Shown here: one piece after another, positions 25,396-34,086 of the stretch
Numbering within the stretch: the first letter of the stretch is position 1
Layout of the letters: each line of letters starts with the position of its first letter
Source: Paenibacillus sp. MSJ-34
GTDB taxonomy: Bacteria > Bacillota > Bacilli > Paenibacillales > Paenibacillaceae
Direction of reading: 5' to 3'
Assembly (NCBI RefSeq): GCF_018918005.1
Contig: NZ_JAHLPR010000009.1
Location: forward strand, 62,001-126,000
Length of the DNA stretch: 64,000 bases
Translations under genes and position numbers: made by a program
Notes under the pieces: model-generated
What the model was told of the DNA's origin: nothing
Database searches by the model: none
What the model saw: only the letters and a program-made list of their open reading frames with translations

Positions 25396-27054
25396 TTACA
25401 TGAGGGAAGAATCGTTCGTTCCGCCCCCTACAAATTTGAGCGCCGTATTCAGCAGCAGCAGGGCCACGATCATAATCACGATCAGGATCGTACAGTAAGC
25501 GCTGGCTACGCCGATTCGGCCCGTCTCCACCTGGCTTAGAATCGATGCCGTGATCAGGTTGAATTTGGCCGAGATGAGGAAGATGACAGCGCTCATCGCG
25601 GTCATGCTTTTCACAAATCCGTAGACCAGCCCGCTGAAAAAGGCCGGCTTAATGAGCGGCAGCACGACGCTCGTAAACGTCTTGGACTGGCTGGCGCCAA
25701 GGTCGGTCGCCGCTTCCTCGATCGACGGGTCGATCTGCTGGAGCGAGGCGATACCCGAACGGATCCCGACCGGAATCGCCCGGACGACGAACGCGGCGAT
25801 AATGATGGCGGCCGTGCCTGTGAGCGCAAGCGGCGCCTTGTTGAAAGACAGAACATATGAAATACCGATAACCGTTCCCGGAACGGCGAGCAAGAGCATG
25901 CTGACCATTTCCAACACTCTTTTGCCGAAAAATTGCTTGCGTACGATCAGGAACGCGATGATCATGCCTAGCAATCCGGCGATCGGCGTAGCGATGATCG
26001 ACAGAGTCAGCGTGTCGCGCATCGCTTTCTGTCCGATCGAGAATACATATTTATAGTGATCGAGCGTAAAGCTGTTGTTGATGCCCCATAATTTGATGAA
26101 CGAGCCGATCGGCACCAGCACGTAGAAAGCGATAACCGCAAGGGACAAGATGAAGCAAGCGCCGAACAGAATATTTTTGCCGACTCCTTTTTCGATCATC
26201 TTGCGTCCGTGCGTCGGTTTCCCCGTCACGGTGACGTAGCTTTTCTTGCCGACCCAAAACTTCTGCAGGACGTATACGATAAAGGTGATCATCAGCAGCA
26301 TCATGGCGAGCGAGGCGCCGGCTTGCATATCGTAGCTGCCGACCGCTTGCAAATAGATCTCGCGCGCGACGGTCGTATAGTTGCCGCCGATCGTCATCGG
26401 GTTGCCGAAATCGGCCAGCGATTGCACGAACACGAGCAAGAAAGCGTTGGCGATGCCGGGAACCGACAACGGAAGCGTGACCGTCAGAAACGTTTTTAAT
26501 TTGCCCGCTCCCATGTTGGAGCTCGCTTCTTCCAGCGAAGGGCTGATCGAACGGAGCAAACCGGCCAAGGTGAGAAACGCGACCGGAAAGTATGTCAGCG
26601 TCTGAACGAGTACCAACCCGTGCAGTCCGTAGATGTCGGCATTCGTCATTCCCAGCAGATGCTTCGTAATAAAACCTTGCTTGCCGAACAATAAAATGGC
26701 CGATAACGAGATGACGAACGGCGGCGATATGACCGGCAAGATAGCGATTCCGTTAAACAGCTTTTTGAAGGGAACCTTTACGTAAGCGAACGTATAGGCG
26801 AACAGGTATGCGATAACGGTCGACAGCGTCCCAACGATGAAGGCGAGAAGCAGCGAGTTGCGCAGCGCTTCGAACAGCCGGCCTCCCGAGAACACTCTGC
26901 GGTAGCCGCCGAGATCCAATTGTCCGTTTGTTGTGATAAAGCTCGTCTTTAAAATTTGGAATAATGGATAGACGATAAAAACACACAAACTAAGCATAAC
27001 GAGCACGATACAAAGCATAAGCAGCGGATCGCGCGATATTTTGGAGCGTTTCAT
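25396..27054 (-). CDS. Fused ABC transporter permease (FbpB/AfuB-like)
   Basis: 552 residues holding two homologous permease halves of about six membrane segments each, as in ferric/hexose-phosphate type importers. The first cytoplasmic EAA loop is LEEASSNMGAGKLKTFLTVTLPL, quoted here only in part (EEASSNMGAGKLKTF); the second is EEAATDLGASQSKTF. The start ATG 27054 (MKRSKISRD) has AAAGGAG upstream; the open frame extends 26 codons further without a signal. First gene of the operon and divergent from the PRD regulator gene, 204 bases away. Confidence 0.9.
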   Translation of the reverse strand: MKRSKISRDPLLMLCIVLVMLSLCVFIVYPLFQILKTSFITTNGQLDLGGYRRVFSGGRLFEALRNSLLLAFIVGTLSTVIAYLFAYTFAYVKVPFKKLFNGIAILPVISPPFVISLSAILLFGKQGFITKHLLGMTNADIYGLHGLVLVQTLTYFPVAFLTLAGLLRSISPSLEEASSNMGAGKLKTFLTVTLPLSVPGIANAFLLVFVQSLADFGNPMTIGGNYTTVAREIYLQAVGSYDMQAGASLAMMLLMITFIVYVLQKFWVGKKSYVTVTGKPTHGRKMIEKGVGKNILFGACFILSLAVIAFYVLVPIGSFIKLWGINNSFTLDHYKYVFSIGQKAMRDTLTLSIIATPIAGLLGMIIAFLIVRKQFFGKRVLEMVSMLLLAVPGTVIGISYVLSFNKAPLALTGTAAIIIAAFVVRAIPVGIRSGIASLQQIDPSIEEAATDLGASQSKTFTSVVLPLIKPAFFSGLVYGFVKSMTAMSAVIFLISAKFNLITASILSQVETGRIGVASAYCTILIVIMIVALLLLNTALKFVGGGTNDSSLM

Positions 27055-27106
27055 TCCGTATCTCCTTTCAAGTGATGTATCGATTTCCTCCATTTTCATC
27101 GTAGCG

Positions 27107-27120
27107 GATACGCTTACAAA
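27107..27120. promoter_or_regulatory. Weak cre-like site between divergent transport operons
   Basis: CGGATACGCTTACA matches the right half of the cre consensus well but the left half poorly. It sits in the divergent region serving the ABC operon and the PTS operon, where catabolite control would be expected. Confidence 0.25.
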
Positions 27121-27258
27121 GGGACAGTCCAACGTTTTGCCGCTTCTGGCGGCAGAAAAACGTGCGCAATTGGCAAGTTTGGGCGTTGCCTCTTTACAGG
27201 ATGGCGCAAAAGGTTTACCATTTATGAAAGCGGTTTACTACGGAAGGGTGAGACAACA

Positions 27259-29337
27259 ATGCTGACAAGCCGCCAACAACAAATGCTGTTGCAACTGATT
27301 GAAGAAGATTCCTATATATCCGCTAACAGATTTGGGCAGGAATACGGCATTTCTCCGCGAACCGTACGCCACGATCTGCTCATGCTGGAAGAATGGCTGC
27401 GCGATTACGGCGTCAGCCTGGAACGCGACCGCAAGCTGGGCGTCAGAATTGAACTCGAACCGGAGCAATGGGAACATATCGATAAGGAACTGGCGCGCAG
27501 ACCCGAATATGTGGACGGAAAGCTGCGCGTCCTCTTAATGCTGAAACGGCTGCTTGCGGAAACGAAGCTGCGGACCGAAGACGTGCTTGATGAGTTCAAG
27601 ATTAGCCGCAACACGTTGCTGCTTGACATTGCTGAAGCGAAGGCATGGCTGGCGGAACGGGGGCTTGAGCTGGTGCGGGAACGCGGCTGGATGAAAATCG
27701 GCGGCAGCGAACGCTGCCAAAGGAATGCTTATCTGGAACTGCTCCGGACGGAAATGACGGATGAGAAAATATTGCAGTTCGTGCTGGACGGCGCGGCGCC
27801 GCTTGGCAACCAGCCCTGGAATTCATGGTTTCGCACCGAGGACGCGCATTTTCTGTTCCATGCCGTCAAACGGCTGGAACGGCGCTTGTCCATCGAATTT
27901 TCCGATGCGGGCTGCTCGGCTCTGATCTTGCATTTGCTAATGGCGATGGAGCGTCTCAAGGGAAATCATGCGATTCTAATGGACCGCGAACTGCTGCTGG
28001 AACTGCAGGACACAGAGGAGTTCGGCGTCGTGCGCGATACGCTGGCCGGACAAGTCGGGCGTTACTTTGGCGTCGAGATGCCGCTGGAGGAGATCGGGTA
28101 TATTACGCAGCATGTGCTTGGGGCGCAGAAGAAGAGCGGGCAGTCGGCCGGCGATTCGCAATATGTGCAACTGGCCAAGCGCATCGTCATCGGCGTCGAG
28201 CGCGAGCTCGGACATCCGTTGCAGCGAATGGAGCAAATCGTGCAGGGGCTTGCCGTCCATTTGAAGCCGGCGATTTATCGTTCGAAGTTCGGGCTGCATA
28301 CCAAGAATCCGCTCATAGAACAACTGGAGCAAGAATACGGCGCGCTGCTCGGCATTCTCGAGCGGGTAGCGGCCGAAGAGATGAAGCCGTTTGACGTTTC
28401 GCTCGACCGGGATGAAATCGGCTATATTGTCATGCATATCGGCAGCGGCCTGAACCAACGGACCGTCGCCCGGAAGAAGCGGGTGGCGATCGTCTGCAGC
28501 TCCGGTCTCGGCACGTCTTCGATTCTCCACAGACGGATGGACGCGCTCTTCCCCCATGTAGATGTTGTGGGAGAATATTCGTACCAGGATGCGAAGCATA
28601 TTACCGTATTCGACGCGGACGCGATTCTGACGATGATCGACATCGGCCATGCCGTACCGGTGCCTTGGCTGAAAGTGTCGCCGCTGCTGCCGGAAGAAGA
28701 CCGGGAGCGGGTGGCGGCTTTTCTCGGCGTCGCGCCTCCGGCGCGGCAGGTCGAGGCCGAAACGATTCAGACGGTGAACCGTATTCTGCGTATTACGGAG
28801 AAGTACGCCCAAATTACCGATCGCGGCAAATTGCTGGAAGAATTGCTGCAAATGTTCCAAGGCAGCCCGAAGTTTCTGCAGGGGCGGGAACTGACCGCGC
28901 TGCTGCCCGTTCATTCCATTCGGCTCCAACTGCGCGAAACGGATTGGGAGACGGCTGTTCGTCTGGGAAACAGGCTGCTGTGCGAACGGGGATTGACCGG
29001 ATTGCAATATGAGGAGAAACTCGTCGACATGGTACGGTCGCAGCAGCATCATTTCATTATCCACGAAGGCATCGCTTTCCCGCACGCCTCGATGCTGGAC
29101 GGCGTCTGGGATACCGGCTTCAGCCTGCTGACGTTCCGCGAACCGCTGCCGTTCGGGCCTGCGCGGCAGCCGGTCTGGCTCATCGTCACCCTGGCCGCGG
29201 CCGACAAGGAGCAGCATGTCAAGGCGTTGTCCACGCTGCTCGCTGCGTTGAACGACGAGGCGTTCATGATGCGGCTGAAAGAGACGGCGAGCGCGGAAGA
29301 AGTATGGAACGGATTGAGACAGAGGGAGGGCCTATGA
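27259..29337 (+). CDS. PTS-controlled transcriptional regulator (MtlR/BglG-like, PRD-EIIB-EIIA)
   Basis: 692 residues. Two N-terminal helix-turn-helix regions (LTSRQQQMLLQLIEED; FGISRNTLL-like at about 110) are followed by two PTS regulation domains, each with conserved histidines (about 180-400, MEQIVQGLAVHLKP; YIVMHIGSG). An EIIB-like domain with CSSGLGTSS (about 415-500) and a C-terminal EIIA of the mannitol/fructose type with the His in HEGIAFPHAS (about 545-690) complete it. It is an activator whose activity depends on PTS phosphorylation. It should control the PTS genes that overlap its 3' end (IIB ATG 29334 lies inside the stop region). No separate EIIA gene is present, so its EIIA domain might also serve transport. 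Confidence 0.9.
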   Translation: MLTSRQQQMLLQLIEEDSYISANRFGQEYGISPRTVRHDLLMLEEWLRDYGVSLERDRKLGVRIELEPEQWEHIDKELARRPEYVDGKLRVLLMLKRLLAETKLRTEDVLDEFKISRNTLLLDIAEAKAWLAERGLELVRERGWMKIGGSERCQRNAYLELLRTEMTDEKILQFVLDGAAPLGNQPWNSWFRTEDAHFLFHAVKRLERRLSIEFSDAGCSALILHLLMAMERLKGNHAILMDRELLLELQDTEEFGVVRDTLAGQVGRYFGVEMPLEEIGYITQHVLGAQKKSGQSAGDSQYVQLAKRIVIGVERELGHPLQRMEQIVQGLAVHLKPAIYRSKFGLHTKNPLIEQLEQEYGALLGILERVAAEEMKPFDVSLDRDEIGYIVMHIGSGLNQRTVARKKRVAIVCSSGLGTSSILHRRMDALFPHVDVVGEYSYQDAKHITVFDADAILTMIDIGHAVPVPWLKVSPLLPEEDRERVAAFLGVAPPARQVEAETIQTVNRILRITEKYAQITDRGKLLEELLQMFQGSPKFLQGRELTALLPVHSIRLQLRETDWETAVRLGNRLLCERGLTGLQYEEKLVDMVRSQQHHFIIHEGIAFPHASMLDGVWDTGFSLLTFREPLPFGPARQPVWLIVTLAAADKEQHVKALSTLLAALNDEAFMMRLKETASAEEVWNGLRQREGL

Positions 29338-29642
29338 ACACGATTGTTGTCGTATGCTCGAGCGGCCTTGGGACGAGCTTGATGATTCGTATGAACCTAG
29401 TTTCCCTGTTGCAGGAATACGGCATTGCGGCGCATATCGAGCAATGCGACTCTTCATCCGTCAATATGTACGACGCCGAGCTGGTCATCGGCGCAAGACA
29501 AGTCGTCGAAGCTTTACCGCTTCGTCCGGGCCTTCGAACGATTGCGCTCGACAGCATTACGGATAAGGAACATTTAAGGCAGCGGCTCGCGTCGAGCGGT
29601 TGGTTTGACAGGCGGGCAGGGGAAGACGTGATCGAAGAATGA
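29334..29642 (+). CDS. PTS EIIB component, ascorbate/galactitol-type
   Basis: 102 residues: one Rossmann-like EIIB domain with the phospho-Cys loop VVCSSGLGTSLMI at the N-terminus. Start ATG 29334 overlaps the stop of the regulator gene (ATGA) and has GAGGGAGG upstream. It passes phosphate from an EIIA to the sugar carried by the EIIC encoded next, again with an ATGA overlap. Confidence 0.9.
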   Translation: MNTIVVVCSSGLGTSLMIRMNLVSLLQEYGIAAHIEQCDSSSVNMYDAELVIGARQVVEALPLRPGLRTIALDSITDKEHLRQRLASSGWFDRRAGEDVIEE

Positions 29643-30907
29643 ATTTGACGCAAACGATCAACAAAGGACTGTTCGGGGAACCGGCGTTTCTGCTGGGGAT
29701 GATCGCCCTGATCGGCTTGCTGCTTCAGCGGCAAAAGCCCGTACGGGTCGTCGGGGGAACGGTAAAAACGATGCTCGGCTACACGTTGCTGCAAATCGGC
29801 GCCTCGGCGGCCGGTTCCTCGCTGTCGAACCTGTCGGCGATTATTCAGAACGGGTTTCAGATTATCGGTATTATTCCGCATAACGAGACGATTACGGCCC
29901 TGGCTCAGATCAACTACGGACAGGAAATCGCCTTTATTATGCTGATCGGCATGGCGATGCATCTCGCCATCGCGAGATGGACGAGCTGCAAATATATATT
30001 TTTGACGGGCCATCATATTTTGTTCATGGCTTCGATGCTGGCGAGCATACTATCGGCCTTCCCTTTGCGCCATTGGGAACAATACGCGATCGGCGGCTGT
30101 GTGCTGGCTTTAACCATGTCGTTCGGTCCGGCCCTCGCCCAGCCGTTCGTGCGCCGAACAGTGGGCAGCGGCGACTTTGCGATCGGCCATTTCAACAGCG
30201 TCGGATTCGCGGTGACGGGATTGATCGCCTTCCTGTTCAAGTCCAAGACGGAAAAACCGGTCCCGGAGACGTTCAAGAAGATGCAGCCTTTCTTCCAAGA
30301 CAATATGATCGTCATCGCCGTGTTCACGTTTATTCTGTTCCTGTCCTCCAGCTTGTTCGCAACTTCCAGATCGATCAGCGAAATATTCGCAGGCCGCAAT
30401 TTATTGATCGTATCCGTCATCCAATCGATATGGTTTGCCGGGGGCGTATATATAATTTTGCACGGGGTGCGCATGATGCTGTCGGAGATTATTCCCGCAT
30501 TCCAGGGGATCGCGCAGCGGCTCGTACCCGGTTCCATTCCGGCGCTCGATTGCCCGGTGCTGTTTACGTATGCGCCTGTGGCGGCAATACTGGGGTTTTT
30601 GCTGAGTTTTGCCGGGGGGCTTGCGGCCATGCTGCTGACGTTGAACGTACAATATACCGTCATTATTCCCGGCATCATCCCGCATTTTTTCTCCGGAGGA
30701 GCTTCGGGCGTCATCGCGTATAAAATCGGGGGCAGGAGAGGGCTTGTCGTCGCGACGTTGTGCCACGGGTTTCTGATTACGATGCTGCCTCTCTTTCTGA
30801 CGCCGTTGCTATCGGGGCTCGGCTTTATACGCGCTACGTTCGCCGACAGCGATTATTCGGTAGTCGGCATTATCGTTCACGATATTATCGAGGTTTTGTT
30901 GCGTTAA
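29639..30907 (+). CDS. PTS EIIC component, UlaA/SgaT family
   Basis: 422 residues, about ten to eleven membrane segments, of the ascorbate-type PTS permease family. The opening (KGLFGEPAFLLGMIALIGLL), the VRVVGGTVKTMLGYTLLQIG segment, and HFNSVGFAVTG are characteristic. Family members transport L-ascorbate or related acids and pentitols; the substrate is not decidable. Start overlaps the EIIB stop by four bases, giving an EIIB-EIIC unit. A convergent terminator follows. Confidence 0.88.
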   Translation: MNLTQTINKGLFGEPAFLLGMIALIGLLLQRQKPVRVVGGTVKTMLGYTLLQIGASAAGSSLSNLSAIIQNGFQIIGIIPHNETITALAQINYGQEIAFIMLIGMAMHLAIARWTSCKYIFLTGHHILFMASMLASILSAFPLRHWEQYAIGGCVLALTMSFGPALAQPFVRRTVGSGDFAIGHFNSVGFAVTGLIAFLFKSKTEKPVPETFKKMQPFFQDNMIVIAVFTFILFLSSSLFATSRSISEIFAGRNLLIVSVIQSIWFAGGVYIILHGVRMMLSEIIPAFQGIAQRLVPGSIPALDCPVLFTYAPVAAILGFLLSFAGGLAAMLLTLNVQYTVIIPGIIPHFFSGGASGVIAYKIGGRRGLVVATLCHGFLITMLPLFLTPLLSGLGFIRATFADSDYSVVGIIVHDIIEVLLR

Positions 30908-30925
30908 GAGTTCCATCTATACATG

Positions 30926-30959
30926 AAACCTGCCGGACGCATGCCGCCGGCAGGTTTTT
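30926..30959. terminator. Bidirectional terminator
   Basis: AAACCTGCCGG (30926-30936) pairs perfectly with CCGGCAGGTTT (30947-30957), followed by Ts. It separates the converging EIIC and binding-protein genes. Confidence 0.9.
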
Positions 30960-30968
30960 GCGTGAGCC

Positions 30969-32054
30969 TTACTTTTTCACTTCGTTGTTCCATTTGTCGA
31001 TCAGGCTTTGCCGCATCTTGCCGGCCTCGGCCAGATCGTAATCGATCAGGTTGAGTTTGGAGAAATCGATGCCTTTCTCCGGCTGTTTCGCATCCGGATT
31101 CGTCAACGTTTGGTAGCTGCCCGTACGTTGTCCCACTTCCTGAGCGTCTTTGTCGAGCGCCCAATCGATGAATTTTTTGGCCAATTCCTGATTTTTGCTG
31201 TTCTTGATCATGGCAATGGCGCCCGTTTCATAACCTGTTCCGTCTTCCGGGAAAGACAGCTCGAGCGAATCGAAGCCTTCCTCTTGGTATTTCACGATAT
31301 CATGCGCGAACAGGACGCTGACCGCCGCTTCGCCCATGCCGACCATTCTGCCCGTAGCCGTTCCGCTCGTCGTATATTGCGAAACTTGGCTGTGCAGCTG
31401 CTTGAGATAATCGAATCCTTGCTCTTCGCCTCCCATTACTTTCAGAATCGTGTACATAATCGTATAGGCGGTGCTGGAGGAGCTTGGATCTCCCATAACG
31501 ACATTTCCTTTGTAAACCGGGTTCAACAAGTCTTCCCATTTCGTCGGCGGCTGCAAATTATGCTCTTTCAGAAAGTCCTTGTTGGACGCGAATCCGACCG
31601 CTCCGACGTAGATGCCGGTCCAGTATCCGTCCGGATCCTTATACTTGGCGTCGATTTTATCCGCTACCGGCGATTTGTAAGGCTCCAGCAGGCCGTCCCC
31701 CTGCGCCGTCAGGAACGTATCGGCCGCACCGCCGTACCAAATGTCGGCTTGCGGATTGTCTTTCTCCGCCCGGATTTTGGCGAGAATTTCGCCGCCGGAC
31801 ATCCGGATCATCTCCGCCTCAATGCCGGTATCTTGCGTAAATTGCTTCATCGCTTCAATCGCATGGTCTTCCTGGAAACCGACATACACCGTCAATTTGC
31901 CTTTCGGCTTATCGTCCGTTTGGCCCGAAGATTCGTTCTGCGTTCCCGAAGACGAATCCCCCGTTCCGCCCGCCGACTGCGACCCGCCGCCGCATGCGGT
32001 AAGCAGAGCCGTAACCATAGCGAAGATCGTAAGTGCGCTGAACCATTTTTTCAT
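30969..32054 (-). CDS. Orphan ABC substrate-binding lipoprotein (AfuA-like)
   Basis: 361 residues. A lipobox (ALLTACGGG) and a Ser/Gly/Asp-rich tether lead into a type II binding fold closely similar to the lipoprotein at 23235-24248: LTVYVGFQEDHAIEAM, ADIWYGGAADTF, DGYWTGIYVGAVGF, KWEDLLNPVYKGNVVMGDP. No permease or ATPase genes accompany it, so it probably feeds the permease-ATPase pair at 24277-27054 or acts as the sensor for a neighbouring signalling system (the next gene, divergent, is a YesM-like kinase). ATG 32054 follows GGGGGAAG. Confidence 0.85.
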   Translation of the reverse strand: MKKWFSALTIFAMVTALLTACGGGSQSAGGTGDSSSGTQNESSGQTDDKPKGKLTVYVGFQEDHAIEAMKQFTQDTGIEAEMIRMSGGEILAKIRAEKDNPQADIWYGGAADTFLTAQGDGLLEPYKSPVADKIDAKYKDPDGYWTGIYVGAVGFASNKDFLKEHNLQPPTKWEDLLNPVYKGNVVMGDPSSSSTAYTIMYTILKVMGGEEQGFDYLKQLHSQVSQYTTSGTATGRMVGMGEAAVSVLFAHDIVKYQEEGFDSLELSFPEDGTGYETGAIAMIKNSKNQELAKKFIDWALDKDAQEVGQRTGSYQTLTNPDAKQPEKGIDFSKLNLIDYDLAEAGKMRQSLIDKWNNEVKK

Positions 32055-32230
32055 CGTTCGTAACTTCCCCCTTCTGGTGACTTCTTAATTCGTTTCAGTA
32101 CCATCTTAATGGTTGCGCTTTCAGTTCACCAGTCCAACTTCCTGCCGTTTCATGCGGCAAAAAATAGAGCATCTTTGTCCGTACATCGCTATGCCGCCGG
32201 TAAGGGAACCGCCATTCCAGAAAGCTTTCC

Positions 32231-32259
32231 TTGAATTTGAGCCGCCGCAAACTTACAAT
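32231..32259 (+). promoter_or_regulatory. Promoter of the kinase/response regulator operon
   Basis: TTGAAT (32231-32236), a 17-bp spacer and TACAAT (32254-32259), about 57 bases before the kinase ribosome binding site and start. Confidence 0.6.
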
Positions 32260-32322
32260 AATCAACGAAGCGCGGCCTTGCCGCCGAGACTTGATATCGT
32301 AATCATCCAGAGGAGAATACAA

Positions 32323-34086
32323 ATGTGGATCAAGCGCAGTTTATTTGCGAAATTGCTTGTCGGAATGCTGCTGGCCTCTATCATTCCTTTTTCATTATCC
32401 AACATCGTTTCGCATCGGACGACATCGAAATGGGTCGAACAGGAAGTCATTTCCCTCAATCGGCAATCGATGGATTTAAGCATGGAAAATATTAAACGTT
32501 ACCTGCAAGAGTTACGAGTCGTTTCCGCGTCCTATTATCAGGACAACGAGCTTATGAACAATTTGCGCAGAACGGAAGCGACGCCTCTCCTGCTCATTCA
32601 AATAACCGACCAGTTGAACAAGTTGTATGCGAGCCGTTCCGAGATGCGCGCCGTTCGCTATATCAGCGCCATGAACCATCACACATACACCCGTCTTGGC
32701 GACGGAAGGTTCGGGGCGGACCGAGGCAATGCCGACATCGATTTGCCGGCATCCCCGGAAGCATGGGATGAAGCGAACGAATTCGAAGCGACGGAGCTTG
32801 GCAACGAGCGGGTGTTGGCCCTGCATCGGTTGCTTGTCGATTATCCCGAATCTACCGTGTTGGGATTGACATCGCTTTATGTCGGGATGGACGAGCTGGC
32901 GAGATTGATGGAGTCTTTATCCAAGCCGGATAAAGGAGAGGCAACCTTTTTATACATCCAGGACGATTTGAGGCTGTTATGGGCTTCGGAAGAGGAAGAT
33001 GCCGGCACGGTTGCGATGACCGAGCCGGATTTCGGGCAGAAGGGCGGATTTGCGACCGGAGAGTTCAAGGACAAGCCCGGGATCTTTATTTATACGAGAG
33101 ACCAATTTAAAGAGATCCCGCTCACGATGGTGAAATTCGTCCCGAAGGATACGATTAACGAATCGGCAGACAAGACGTTGAATCGGATGCTGATCGTTCA
33201 ATTGGTAGCCATCGCGTTCGTTATCTTGTTCGCCTCGATTTTATCTTTCATGACCATTGCCCCGATCAAGCGGCTTTTGCGATCGATCAGCAAGGTTCAG
33301 TCCGGCAACTTCGACGTGGAGCCGGCAGGGGGAAACAAAGATGAATTGGGCGTGTTGGAGCAGCGGTTTCAGACGATGGTCCGCAATTTGGACGATTTTG
33401 TCGACCGGGAATACCGCAGCCAATTGGAATTGTCCACAGCTCGTTTGAAAATGCTTCAAGCCCAAATCAATCCGCATTTTTTATACAATACGCTGCAATC
33501 GATCGGCACGTTGGCTTTGCGTCACGGAGTCGAGGAAATAAGCGATAAAATCGCCGAATTGGGCTCCATTCTTCGTTACAGTATGGATTTGAAGACGGAA
33601 AACGTGCCTTTATACAAGGAAATTCAGCATGTGGAGCATTATTTGTCATTGCAGATCGGCAGATTCAAAAATAAACTATCTTACACGCTATCCTGTCCGG
33701 ACGAAGCGCTCGGCTTGATCGTACCGAAGATGATTCTGCAGCCGTTGGTGGAGAACAGCATCATTCACGGGATCGAGAAGGGGAGCGGGAAAGGCGATTT
33801 GCATATCGGAATCGAGTTGAACGGAAGCGAGCTTTGCCTGCGTATTATCGACAACGGCAAAGGCTTCGAACCGGCGACGATCGCGCGAATCGAACAGGAA
33901 TACGCGAGCCGCCAAGCGCCCGGCCGGCGGAAAGGCGGGATCGGGCTGGCGAATGTGCTGCAGCGTTTGCGCATTTGTTACGGTTCGGCTTTTGTATGGG
34001 GAATACAAAGCCGTCCCTATGAATCAACGATCATTACTCTTCAGTTTCCGGTGCATGATCAACAACAGGGAGGAGACCAATCGTGA
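32323..34086 (+). CDS. YesM-like sensor histidine kinase
   Basis: 587 residues. Membrane segment 1 (about 10-32), a large extracellular sensing domain (about 33-285), membrane segment 2 (about 288-312), HAMP, then a His_kinase domain with the phospho-His in QINPHFLYN and a HATPase domain (VENSIIHGIEKGSG, DNGKGF, GGIGLANVLQRL). This family senses extracellular carbohydrates or associated binding proteins and activates import and degradation genes. ATG 32323 follows AGAGGAGA; 70 upstream in-frame codons are not part of it. The response regulator start overlaps the stop codon. The divergent orphan binding protein could be a partner. Confidence 0.92.
   Translation: MWIKRSLFAKLLVGMLLASIIPFSLSNIVSHRTTSKWVEQEVISLNRQSMDLSMENIKRYLQELRVVSASYYQDNELMNNLRRTEATPLLLIQITDQLNKLYASRSEMRAVRYISAMNHHTYTRLGDGRFGADRGNADIDLPASPEAWDEANEFEATELGNERVLALHRLLVDYPESTVLGLTSLYVGMDELARLMESLSKPDKGEATFLYIQDDLRLLWASEEEDAGTVAMTEPDFGQKGGFATGEFKDKPGIFIYTRDQFKEIPLTMVKFVPKDTINESADKTLNRMLIVQLVAIAFVILFASILSFMTIAPIKRLLRSISKVQSGNFDVEPAGGNKDELGVLEQRFQTMVRNLDDFVDREYRSQLELSTARLKMLQAQINPHFLYNTLQSIGTLALRHGVEEISDKIAELGSILRYSMDLKTENVPLYKEIQHVEHYLSLQIGRFKNKLSYTLSCPDEALGLIVPKMILQPLVENSIIHGIEKGSGKGDLHIGIELNGSELCLRIIDNGKGFEPATIARIEQEYASRQAPGRRKGGIGLANVLQRLRICYGSAFVWGIQSRPYESTIITLQFPVHDQQQGGDQS

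Noticed and set aside
27976-29217. 413-codon minus-strand frame opposite the PRD regulator gene
   Set aside because: Antisense shadow; the plus strand encodes a complete multi-domain regulator.
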